In this document: positions 1 through 5,171 of the stretch, piece by piece
How the letters are laid out: every line of letters starts with the position of its first letter
Position numbering within the stretch: the stretch's first letter is position 1
Assembly (NCBI GenBank): GCA_903909905.1
Contig: CAIVXP010000070.1
Span: 1 to 5,770, forward strand
Reading direction: 5' to 3'
Length of the DNA: 5,770 bases
Source: Akkermansiaceae bacterium
GTDB taxonomy: Bacteria > Verrucomicrobiota > Verrucomicrobiia > Verrucomicrobiales > Akkermansiaceae
Program-made: the position numbers and the translations under genes
Notes under the pieces: model-generated
Databases searched by the model: none
What the model was told of the DNA's origin: nothing
The model's input: the letters and a program-made list of their open reading frames with translations, nothing else

Positions 1-1651
1 GCGTGTCGCGCAGCGCGTGTTTGCGGCGCATCGCGTCGGCATCGATGCGTGCGATTTTTGCCGAAGGCAAAACTTTGGCGAGCACCTCCTCGACCTTCTG
101 CGTGCCGTATCCTTGCAGGATGATCGCAGGGTCTTTGCACTCCGGGCATTTGCGCGGAACGATCGCCTGATGCCCGCACACATGGCACACGAGTCTTTCG
201 TCGCTGCGGTGATAGGTGAGCGCGACCGCGCAGTGCGGGCATTGGCAGACATGGCCGCATTGGGGGCATTGCAAGGAACGCGCGAAGCCGCGGCGGTTGA
301 GAAACAAAATCGATTGCTCGCCTTTTTCCAATCGCTGCTCGAGCGCACTGCGCAGTTTGTCCGAAAGCATCGCGGGTCCACCCTTGCGCTTGGCGGCCTC
401 GAGCCGCATGTCGACGACGCGCACCATCGGCATCGATTGTCCATCAGCGCGCTGATCAAGCCGCACGACTTGATATTTTTTCAACTGCGTGTTGTGCCAC
501 GATTCGAGCGAGGGCGTTGCCGAGCCAAGCACGATCGAACATTTTTCAAATGACGCGCGCAGCACCGCGACATCGCGTCCGTGATATCGTGGCACGCTTT
601 CCTGCTTGTAAGTGTTTTCGTGTTCCTCATCGACGAGGATCAGCCCGAGATCCGGTAGCGGCGCAAACACCGCCGAACGCGCGCCGATGACGATGCGCGC
701 TTCGCCTTTGCGAATGCGATGCCATTCGTCGAAGCGCTCGCCTTGCGAAAGATGCGAATGCAAAACTGCCACCTTGTCCTGCATCGCCGCGAAGCGTGAT
801 TTGAATCGCCGCACAGTTTGCGGGGTCAGCGAAATTTCCGGCACCAAGACCAACACGGTTTTGCCGCGATCCAAAACTGCTTGCGCCGCTTGCAGATAAA
901 CTTCGGTTTTCCCCGAGCCGGTGACGCCAAGCAACAGGATCGGCATCGGCGTTTCTGTTTCGAGGCTCTGCAAGATCGCTTCCAACGCGGCTTGCTGACC
1001 TTCGTTGAGTTGCAAGGGCGACGAACCCACGACTTCGTCGAGGCCCTCGGCTTCGGGATCGCGACGCACCTCTTCGGTCTCGATGCGCACCAGGCCGGAT
1101 TTTTCCAAGGCCTTCAATGCGGCATTCGCACCCTCGCCCAGCTCGGTCACCGCCATGCGATTTTCCGGCGCGTGATTCAAAATGCTTAGGATCACATGCT
1201 GCCGCGGCGCGCGACGCGCGAGTTTTTCCATCGCCTCGACATCGGGTTGCTTCGCGAGCACCGCGACCCTGCGGGTCTTGGCGGAATTTTCCTCCGACCT
1301 CACCGCCTCGGGCAACAGCGAGCGGATCACCGTCTCGATGCCGCAGCCATAATACCCCGCGATCCACTCGCCCATGCGCAACAAAGCGGGAGTGACCAAA
1401 GGCTCGGGATCGATCAGGGCCTCGACCTCACGCAGGCCGAAGTCCGCCTGCGCCGGCTCGACCACCGCCAGCACGGTGCCCGTGGCATGCTTTCGTCGCA
1501 AAGGCACCCGCACCCGACACCCCGCGCGCACGGACATCCCGGCCGGCACGGCGTAGTCAAACACCAGCTCCGAAGGGCCATCGATCAGCACGCGGACATT
1601 CACCGCCCCAACATGCCCGGCCCGCCAATCCCGGCCAAGACGCAATTCCAT
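1..1651 (-). CDS. priA: Primosomal protein N' (PriA replication-restart helicase), C-terminus cut by window edge
   Basis: PriA is a superfamily 2 3'-to-5' DNA helicase that recognises stalled or collapsed forks and reloads the replisome. I translated the minus strand from the ATG at 1651; the frame stays open for 550 residues to the window edge. An N-terminal 3'-DNA-binding domain lies at about residues 17-115 (FDYAVPAGM at 31-39). The Walker A motif GVTGSGKT is at 242-249, the DEEH box at 341-344 and GSATP at 376-380. Eight zinc-binding cysteines in four CxxC pairs (C462/465, C471/474, C489/492, C502/505) form the PriA zinc module. GYGTQKVEE follows at 514-522. E. coli PriA has 732 residues, so roughly the last quarter lies outside the window. 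The start is bounded by an in-frame TAA at 1664-1666. No clear Shine-Dalgarno site is seen, and a GTG at residue 17 is a possible later start that would match the usual family N-terminus better. Divergent from the Whirly-like gene. Confidence 0.97.
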   Translation of the reverse strand, partial: MELRLGRDWRAGHVGAVNVRVLIDGPSELVFDYAVPAGMSVRAGCRVRVPLRRKHATGTVLAVVEPAQADFGLREVEALIDPEPLVTPALLRMGEWIAGYYGCGIETVIRSLLPEAVRSEENSAKTRRVAVLAKQPDVEAMEKLARRAPRQHVILSILNHAPENRMAVTELGEGANAALKALEKSGLVRIETEEVRRDPEAEGLDEVVGSSPLQLNEGQQAALEAILQSLETETPMPILLLGVTGSGKTEVYLQAAQAVLDRGKTVLVLVPEISLTPQTVRRFKSRFAAMQDKVAVLHSHLSQGERFDEWHRIRKGEARIVIGARSAVFAPLPDLGLILVDEEHENTYKQESVPRYHGRDVAVLRASFEKCSIVLGSATPSLESWHNTQLKKYQVVRLDQRADGQSMPMVRVVDMRLEAAKRKGGPAMLSDKLRSALEQRLEKGEQSILFLNRRGFARSLQCPQCGHVCQCPHCAVALTYHRSDERLVCHVCGHQAIVPRKCPECKDPAIILQGYGTQKVEEVLAKVLPSAKIARIDADAMRRKHALRDT

Positions 1652-1667
1652 GGGCCCATGAAATTAA

Positions 1668-1683
1668 ATGTTCAAATGAACAT
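1668..1683. promoter_or_regulatory. Perfect palindrome in the priA/Whirly-like divergent intergenic region (candidate operator)
   Basis: ATGTTCA, two bases (AA), then TGAACAT: a perfect 7-bp inverted repeat, 17 bp upstream of the priA start and about 63 bp upstream of the Whirly-like start. It is flanked by AT-rich sequence, as expected for a promoter zone. The size and symmetry suit a dimeric repressor or activator site. No regulator is encoded nearby, and I could not place a convincing -35/-10 pair, so the function is inference. Confidence 0.4.
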
Positions 1684-1746
1684 ATTTTTTCTTGCGGTGC
1701 CAAAATCCCTGTGCTCCAGTGAATACGTATCCCAATTCATGAGATT

Positions 1747-2364
1747 ATGAAAACAATGACACAAAACCTGACACAGAATGAAACCCGCCCGGCCGCCGGC
1801 AACATGAGCGTCGCCAGCGCCATGGGCGTCGCCAGCGCCATGGGCGTCGCCAGCAACGGCCGCAGCAACGGAAACCGCCGCTCCACCGCCAACCCGGAGG
1901 CCCCCGCCACGGAGGATGTCGACCCGCGCGGCACGGAGTTCCCCGCCGACTACACCATCTACAAGCCCAATCCGCGCACGACCGGCGGCGTGGTCCGCTT
2001 CAGCCTCAACCGCACCAAAGCGGCGCTGTTTGTCGATGCCGCCAACCAATCGGGCGAGAAACAATTCGACTGGGAAAACAAGATCACCATGAAGTGGAAC
2101 CTCAGCGACATCGGCCAGGTCCTTGCCACCCTACAAGGCGGCCTCACTCAGGCGAAACTTTTCCATCAGTCGGAAAAAGCCAACAGCACCTTCGAGCTGA
2201 CCGTCCGCGACGATCCCGGCCGCGCGCCCTACCTGCTCGGCATGTCGCGCCAAATCGCCGCCGACAAATCCGTGCGCAAGGTCGCCATCCCGCTCACCCA
2301 TGGCGAAGCCGCCGTCCTCGAAGCCACCCTTCGCACCGCTGTATCCAGGCTCATCGGCTGGTGA
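1747..2364 (+). CDS. Whirly-like single-stranded-DNA-binding protein
   Basis: This 205-residue protein has a disordered, low-complexity N-terminus (about 1-65, Ala/Asn/Ser/Gly-rich with three hexapeptide repeats) followed by one compact domain (about 68-205). The domain follows the plant Whirly domain block by block from memory: YTIYK (69-73; Whirly SIYK), GGVVRFSL then KAALFV strands, QFDWENK (106-112; Whirly QYDWSRK), LSDIGQVL (119-126; Whirly VTEIGTL), KLFH (137-140; Whirly EFFH), KVAIPLTHGEAAVLEATL (178-195; Whirly IYIPVTKAEFAVLVSAF) and a terminal RLIGW (Whirly YLLGW). Whirly proteins are ssDNA binders with two sheet-plus-helix repeats that protect plant organelle genomes from error-prone repair; kinetoplastid MRP1/2 and PUR-alpha share the general fold. 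The plant KGKAAL oligomerisation motif is not conserved at the equivalent place (YKPNPRTT). No signal peptide or membrane segment is seen. ATG 1747 gives the longest frame; M4 and M20 are alternatives, and no strong Shine-Dalgarno site decides between them. The gene is monocistronic, ending before a strong terminator, and its biological role is unknown. Confidence 0.8.
   Translation: MKTMTQNLTQNETRPAAGNMSVASAMGVASAMGVASNGRSNGNRRSTANPEAPATEDVDPRGTEFPADYTIYKPNPRTTGGVVRFSLNRTKAALFVDAANQSGEKQFDWENKITMKWNLSDIGQVLATLQGGLTQAKLFHQSEKANSTFELTVRDDPGRAPYLLGMSRQIAADKSVRKVAIPLTHGEAAVLEATLRTAVSRLIGW
1804..1857 (+). repeat. In-frame 18-bp tandem repeat, three units, within the Whirly-like gene
   Basis: Three consecutive 18-bp units (1804-1821, 1822-1839, 1840-1857) share the core GCGTCGCCAGC. 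They encode MSVASA, MGVASA and MGVASN (residues 20-37). Units 1 and 2 differ at one base, and unit 3 differs only in its last codon. The near-identity at DNA level indicates recent duplication or slippage. Being a multiple of three, copy-number change would keep the reading frame and only alter the length of the flexible tail. Each unit begins with ATG. Confidence 0.9.
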
Positions 2365-2396
2365 GTCGTTGGTTTCTGACAACTCGTTGGTTCGCT

Positions 2397-2437
2397 AGGG
2401 CGTGTCTCGATCCAAGGGTCGGGACACGCCCTTTTTC
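2397..2437 (+). terminator. Intrinsic (rho-independent) terminator after the Whirly-like gene
   Basis: A perfect 10-bp stem (AGGGCGTGTC at 2397-2406 with GACACGCCCT at 2423-2432) is extended inside by CGATC/GGTCG with one G-T pair, leaving a CAAG tetraloop. A run of five T (2432-2436) follows. It lies 33 bp past the stop codon. There is no T-run on the other side, so it works in the plus direction only. It implies that the thioesterase gene starting at 2468 needs read-through or its own promoter. Confidence 0.92.
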
Positions 2438-2440
2438 TGT

Positions 2441-2462
2441 CTTGAAACTTGAAACTTCAAGG
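2441..2462 (+). repeat. TTGAAAC/TTTCAAG-family repeat overlapping the thioesterase ribosome-binding site
   Basis: CTTGAAA occurs twice in tandem and is followed by CTTCAAGG. The same word family recurs, in either orientation, at 4201-4229, 4653-4667, 4744-4753, 5441-5448 and 5597-5620. The final AAGG (2459-2462) sits 5 nt before the ATG at 2468 and is the only Shine-Dalgarno-like site for that gene. Confidence 0.6.
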
Positions 2463-2467
2463 CTGCC

Positions 2468-2896
2468 ATGATGCATCATTCGTTTGTGCCTGAAGCAAAA
2501 CCCAGCATTGAGACCCGTGAGGAGGTGATGTTTTTCGACACCGATTGCGGGGCCGTGGTTCACAATCTTGCCTATTTGCGCATGATCGAAACCTGTCGCA
2601 CCCGGCTGGCAGCATTGATGGGCATGGATCTGCGCACGATGTCGGACACCCAAGTGTTCCCGGTCGTGGTGCGTACCGAGGTCGATTATCAACGCCCGGC
2701 AAAATTGGGCGATTGGATCACAATCCGCGGCCGACTCGATGAAATTTCCCGCGCCCGCTTCTGGTGCGCCTTCGAAATGATCCGCGAATCCGACGGCGCG
2801 ACCCTCGTCACCGCGCGTCAGGCGCTGGCCTTGGTCGCGATGCCTGCTGGCAAGCCCCTGCGCTTGCCCGCCGAATGGGCCAAGCGCTGGGAGTGA
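2468..2896 (+). CDS. Acyl-CoA thioesterase, YbgC/4-hydroxybenzoyl-CoA thioesterase (hotdog) family
   Basis: The 142-residue length is typical of single-domain hotdog thioesterases, which hydrolyse acyl-CoA thioesters as homotetramers in the cytoplasm. The family signature is at residues 22-44, beginning FFDTDCGAVVHNLAYLRMIE. It corresponds to the YbgC-type YEDTDAGGVVYHxxYL motif, with D26 the likely catalytic aspartate and H32 after it. The central helix (35-51), VVVRTEVDYQRPAKLGD (66-82) and the later strands RARFWCAFEMIRE (95-107) complete the fold. The chosen start is ATG 2468 with AAGG 5 nt upstream (ATG 2471 is equivalent). M21 lies behind a GAGGAGG but would remove the first strand. lysC follows 73 bp later on the same strand without a terminator, so the two are probably co-transcribed. 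The natural substrate cannot be read from the sequence. Confidence 0.9.
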   Translation: MMHHSFVPEAKPSIETREEVMFFDTDCGAVVHNLAYLRMIETCRTRLAALMGMDLRTMSDTQVFPVVVRTEVDYQRPAKLGDWITIRGRLDEISRARFWCAFEMIRESDGATLVTARQALALVAMPAGKPLRLPAEWAKRWE

Positions 2897-2936
2897 GGCC
2901 CCCACGTCCTTCGCTTTCAATTTCTTGCCAAATTAC

Positions 2937-2962
2937 GCAGGGTGGCTTTCACTCCGCCCTGC
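2937..2962 (+). other. Hairpin in the lysC leader
   Basis: GCAGGGTGG (2937-2945) can pair with CCGCCCTGC (2954-2962): nine pairs with one G-T, and an 8-nt loop. It ends 7 nt before the lysC ATG at 2970. CCACCC (2964-2969), next to the start codon, could alternatively pair with GGGTGG (2940-2945). No T-run follows, so it is not an intrinsic terminator. A role in translation of lysC is possible but unproven. Confidence 0.35.
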
Positions 2963-2969
2963 TCCACCC

Positions 2970-4193
2970 ATGGCCCTTATCGTCCAAAAATACGGCGGCA
3001 CTTCCGTCGGCTCGATCGATCGCATGCGCAATGTCGCGGCGCGCATCAAACGCACGCGCGATGCGGGCAATCAGGTCGTCGCAGTGGTTTCCGCGATGTC
3101 GGGCGTGACCGATGGCCTGATCAAGATGGCCAAGGACCTTTCGGGCAATCCCTGCGAGCGTGAGCTCGATGTCTTGCTGGCCACGGGCGAGCAGCAATCA
3201 ATCGCGCTGGTGACGATGGCTTTGCGTGAGCTTGGCATCGATGCGGTATCGATCACCGGTCGCCAGGCTGGCATCCACACCACTGGCTCGCACACCCGAG
3301 GCCGCATTCTCAACATGGATCCCACGCTGATGCGCGGCTTCCTCGACGAAGGCAAAACGCTGGTGGTCGCCGGCTTCCAAGGCATCACGCCCGATGGCAT
3401 GATTCACACCTTGGGCCGCGGCGGATCCGACCTCACAGCGATCGCGGTGGCCGCGTCGTTGAAGGCCGATGTCTGCCAGATCCTCACCGATGTCGATGGC
3501 GTTTACACCTGCGATCCTCGGGTGGTGAAAAACGCGCGCAAGCTGCCGGAAATTTCCTACGACGAAATGCTCGAGATGGCCTCGTCCGGATCGAAGGTCA
3601 TGCAATCGCGCTCGGTCGAGTTTGCCAAAAAATTCGGCGTTGTTTTCGAAGTCCGCTCCTCCCTCAACGATAACCCAGGTACCCTCGTGTTAGAAGAACA
3701 TCCCAACATGGAAAATGTCGTCATCCGCGGCGTGTCGATCGAACGCTCGCAGGCCCGCGTCACGATCACCGGCATCCCCGACGAACCCGGCATGTCGGGT
3801 CGCATTCTCGGCGCGCTCGGCGAGGCGGAGATCAACCTCGACATGATCATTTCGAACATCGCGCATGATGGCTTTGCGCGTCATTCGTTCACCATGCATT
3901 CGAGCGACCTCGGTCGCGCCCAAGCCGCGCTCAAGCCTCTACTCGCGGAGCTCTCGCAATCGAAAATCGAAACTGAGGCCGGCATTGCCAAGCTCTCCGT
4001 CGTCGGCATCGGCATGCGCTCGCATTCGGGCGTCGCTGCCAAGATGTTCAAGGCCCTCGGTGATGCAGGCATCAACATCGGCATGATCTCCACCTCGGAA
4101 ATCAAGATCGCCGTCACCGTCGAGGAAAGCCGCATCGAAGATGCCGCCCGCGCCGTGCACAATGCCTTCAAGCTCGATCAAGCGCCGGTGTGA
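2970..4193 (+). CDS. lysC: Aspartate kinase (aspartokinase), monofunctional, two ACT domains
   Basis: Aspartate kinase phosphorylates L-aspartate with ATP to 4-aspartyl phosphate, the committed step toward lysine, threonine, methionine and diaminopimelate. This protein has 407 residues, like the Bacillus and Corynebacterium LysC alpha subunits. The kinase domain covers about 2-245: KYGGTSVGS (7-15), SAMSGVTD (41-48), ATGEQQS (71-77), GFQG (135-138), GRGGSDLTA (149-157), TDVDGVYTCDPR (173-184) and a SYDEMLEMASSGSKVM segment (196-211). Two ACT domains follow, at about 262-335 (ITGIPDEPGMSGRIL) and 341-405 (LSVVGIGMRSHSGVAAKMF), the usual seat of lysine/threonine feedback control. In ACT1 the region usually reading close to TD(I/L)(S/T)FT reads ARHSFTM, so the feedback response cannot be assumed. 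ATG 2970 fits the family N-terminus exactly; a TTG at 2925 would add 15 residues unlike the family. No clear Shine-Dalgarno site is seen. The gene converges on recR across the repeat island. Confidence 0.97.
   Translation: MALIVQKYGGTSVGSIDRMRNVAARIKRTRDAGNQVVAVVSAMSGVTDGLIKMAKDLSGNPCERELDVLLATGEQQSIALVTMALRELGIDAVSITGRQAGIHTTGSHTRGRILNMDPTLMRGFLDEGKTLVVAGFQGITPDGMIHTLGRGGSDLTAIAVAASLKADVCQILTDVDGVYTCDPRVVKNARKLPEISYDEMLEMASSGSKVMQSRSVEFAKKFGVVFEVRSSLNDNPGTLVLEEHPNMENVVIRGVSIERSQARVTITGIPDEPGMSGRILGALGEAEINLDMIISNIAHDGFARHSFTMHSSDLGRAQAALKPLLAELSQSKIETEAGIAKLSVVGIGMRSHSGVAAKMFKALGDAGINIGMISTSEIKIAVTVEESRIEDAARAVHNAFKLDQAPV
3692..3710 (+). promoter_or_regulatory. Candidate internal translation start for an aspartokinase beta subunit
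   Basis: AGAAGA (3692-3697) lies 10 nt before an in-frame ATG at 3708-3710 (residue M247 of LysC). In B. subtilis and C. glutamicum LysC, a beta subunit made only of the ACT domains is translated from an internal start at about residue 246-250 of the same gene. Here M247 sits at the same kinase/ACT boundary. The Shine-Dalgarno match is weak, so this is inference by position. Confidence 0.35.
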
Positions 4194-4200
4194 GAGAAAA

Positions 4201-4273
4201 GTTTCAAGGTTCAAGCTTTCAGTTTCAAGCGGAGACGGAAGTCCTGTATTTTTCACCGGTAGGGCGATGCGGC
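4201..4273 (+). repeat. Left arm of composite inverted repeat bounding the island
   Basis: Two blocks recur in inverted order at the right end. Block 1 has the exact 20-mer TTCAAGCTTTCAGTTTCAAG at 4210-4229, matching the reverse complement of 5597-5616. Block 2 is GGTAGGGCGATGCGGC at 4258-4273, matching the reverse complement of 5543-5558 perfectly. The arm begins 7 bp after the lysC stop codon. Just after block 1, GAGACGGAAG (4232-4241) resembles the inner part of the 36-bp direct repeats flanking the toxin-antitoxin pair. Confidence 0.85.
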
Positions 4274-4381
4274 CCGCAGCGCCGAATCTTTGAAGAGGGA
4301 TTTACCGCAATGCCCTGTGAGCGGTAGCAAACATCAATATTAGCGAAGCCTGATGGCATGGACGTAGTGCAACGAAGTCAA

Positions 4382-4448
4382 AGCCGCAAAGGTCGCCAAG
4401 GAATGCGTAGAATGAAAAGTGATTGGATATGAGAAATTGGTGAATGGG
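4382..4448 (+). repeat. 67-bp imperfect direct repeat, copy A
   Basis: Starts AGCCGCAAAGGTCGC and contains GTGATTGGATAT (4419-4430) and ATTGGTG near its end. The second copy lies at 4520-4586 in the same orientation. The two align along the full length with scattered substitutions and a one-base offset. The CCGCAAAGG/CGCAAAGG wording resembles dispersed repeats I know from many environmental bacterial genomes. Confidence 0.75.
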
Positions 4449-4479
4449 AGTGCATGAAGAAGCCGCATATTCAAGGAGC

Positions 4480-4501
4480 GTGGGCATCTTGCCCACTTTT
4501 T
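4480..4501 (+). terminator. Intrinsic-terminator-like hairpin downstream of lysC
   Basis: A perfect 7-bp stem, GTGGGCA (4480-4486) with TGCCCAC (4490-4496), closes a 3-nt loop and is followed by TTTTT (4497-4501). It is the first good plus-strand intrinsic terminator after lysC, though 287 bp past its stop. It lies between the two 67-bp repeats and may be part of a repeat element that only incidentally terminates transcription. Confidence 0.65.
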
Positions 4502-4519
4502 CAGATGGGTGTACCGTCG

Positions 4520-4586
4520 AGCCGCAAAGGTCGCAAAGGAACGCAGAGGGGAAGCGTGATTGGATATTTGAGATTGGTGGTTGGGG
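4520..4586 (+). repeat. 67-bp imperfect direct repeat, copy B
   Basis: Second copy of the unit at 4382-4448, offset by 138 bp. It begins AGCCGCAAAGGTCGC and contains GTGATTGGATAT at 4556-4567, then GAGATTGGTGG. Differences from copy A are scattered, so the duplication is not very recent. Confidence 0.75.
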
Positions 4587-4648
4587 AAAAAGAAGCTCAG
4601 TGATCATCTGTTTTCAGCGCTTCAGTTTTTACTCAATTCCAATGGGGA

Positions 4649-4667
4649 AAAAGTTTCAAGGTTCAAG
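4649..4667 (+). repeat. Exact 19-bp direct repeat of the lysC-proximal sequence
   Basis: AAAAGTTTCAAGGTTCAAG is identical to 4197-4215. It belongs to the TTTCAAG word family scattered through the intergenic DNA. The sequence diverges on both sides of the match. Confidence 0.75.
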
Positions 4668-4700
4668 AATGCAGCGGGAGCTTTAGCGACCCGCAATCAA

Positions 4701-4721
4701 AGCGAAGCCAAACTGGCATGG
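4701..4721 (+). repeat. AGCGAAGCC...TGGCATGG direct repeat
   Basis: AGCGAAGCC, a 4-base difference zone, then TGGCATGG. A related copy at 4342-4361 has the same two ends with one base fewer between them. This is another short intergenic repeat type in the island. Confidence 0.55.
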
Positions 4722-4745
4722 CCGGAGCAAAGTGGAGGCAATTCA

Positions 4746-4781
4746 GTTTCAAGAGAAGACAGAAGACTTCGAGACAGAAGA
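4746..4781 (+). repeat. 36-bp direct repeat flanking the toxin-antitoxin pair, left copy
   Basis: Begins GTTTCAAGAGAAGAC and continues through GACTTCGAGACAGAAGA. It matches 5441-5476 at 35 of 36 positions in the same orientation. A further AGAAGCTG lies at the same offset in both copies (4791-4798 and 5486-5493). The left copy ends 27 bp before the toxin stop codon. A shorter relative starts at 4222. Confidence 0.9.
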
Positions 4782-4808
4782 GTCATGAAAAGAAGCTGAC
4801 CTGTCTGC

Positions 4809-5171
4809 CTATTCCAATGGTGGAATTGCGATCCATGTTCTGTCACGCAACTGGATTGTCCGATTGGCAAAATCAGAGGCTTTGAGGTGCTGGAGGATCC
4901 ATGACAATTTTTCCAGGATTGCCGCTCGGTTTGGCTGTCGTAGGGCGATCACGATGACTCCGTGATGTTTCTCGTAAAGATGTGGGATGGTGTGAAAGAA
5001 ATCGCGATCCGTGGTTAGGAAAATCGATTCGTACCGCTGCGCCTCGTCGAATATCTGCGGATCGCCAAGGCCCTCTCTGCCGCTGCCGCGTAAGTCATGC
5101 ACTTCATGCCCGATTTGCCGTAGCATATTCGCTGCGGACTTGGGAAAGTTTTCGTCGAGAAAAAATCTCAT
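4809..5171 (-). CDS. PIN-like toxin, DUF5615 family, of a type II toxin-antitoxin pair
   Basis: A 120-residue protein with the DUF5615 pattern: MRFFLDENFPKS at the N-terminus (D6, E7), GHEVHDLR (21-28), GDPQIFDEA (36-44) and FLTTDRDF (51-58), then strand GVIVIAL (71-77). The acidic residues D6, D37, D55 and D57 fit a PIN-like metal-dependent nuclease site. DUF5615 proteins are normally encoded directly after a DUF433 antitoxin and are treated as VapC-like RNases; activity here is by analogy. The start codon overlaps the antitoxin stop by 4 bp (ATGA), which points to translational coupling. A GAGGCGG lies 4 nt before the start (plus-strand 5176-5182). The protein is full length with no missing acidic residue evident. 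Confidence 0.9.
   Translation of the reverse strand: MRFFLDENFPKSAANMLRQIGHEVHDLRGSGREGLGDPQIFDEAQRYESIFLTTDRDFFHTIPHLYEKHHGVIVIALRQPNRAAILEKLSWILQHLKASDFANRTIQLRDRTWIAIPPLE

Noticed and set aside
627..1367. A 246-residue minus-strand open frame inside the priA region
   Set aside because: It is an out-of-frame shadow. The true priA frame carries the Walker A, DEEH and eight-cysteine motifs.
1679..1703. TTGGCA plus TATGTT on the minus strand as a priA promoter
   Set aside because: The spacing is 13 bp, too short for a standard sigma-70-type promoter, and the -10 match is poor.
1672..2064. A 130-residue minus-strand frame opposite the Whirly-like gene
   Set aside because: Gly/Ala/Val-rich low-complexity antisense product without a recognisable domain; the plus strand shows a clear fold.
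2366..2392. Direct repeat TCGTTGGTT (2366-2374 and 2384-2392) after the Whirly-like gene
   Set aside because: Only two 9-bp copies with no associated promoter or binding pattern; too weak to call a functional site.
2519..2530. Strong GAGGAGG Shine-Dalgarno-like site before an in-frame ATG at 2528 in the thioesterase
   Set aside because: The spacing is only about 2 nt, and starting there would remove the first strand that leads into the FFDTD signature.
2925..2969. N-terminal extension of aspartate kinase from a TTG at 2925
   Set aside because: The added 15 residues are unlike the family, while ATG 2970 begins exactly at the conserved MALIVQKYGGTS start.
4382..4586. Repeats as a possible CRISPR array
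   Set aside because: There are only two diverged copies with unequal internal differences, no regular short repeats with unique spacers, and no cas genes.
4302..4607. A 101-residue minus-strand open frame in the island
   Set aside because: It reads straight through both 67-bp repeats, giving a duplicated DLCG(S/F) peptide. It has no family resemblance and is most likely translated repeat DNA.
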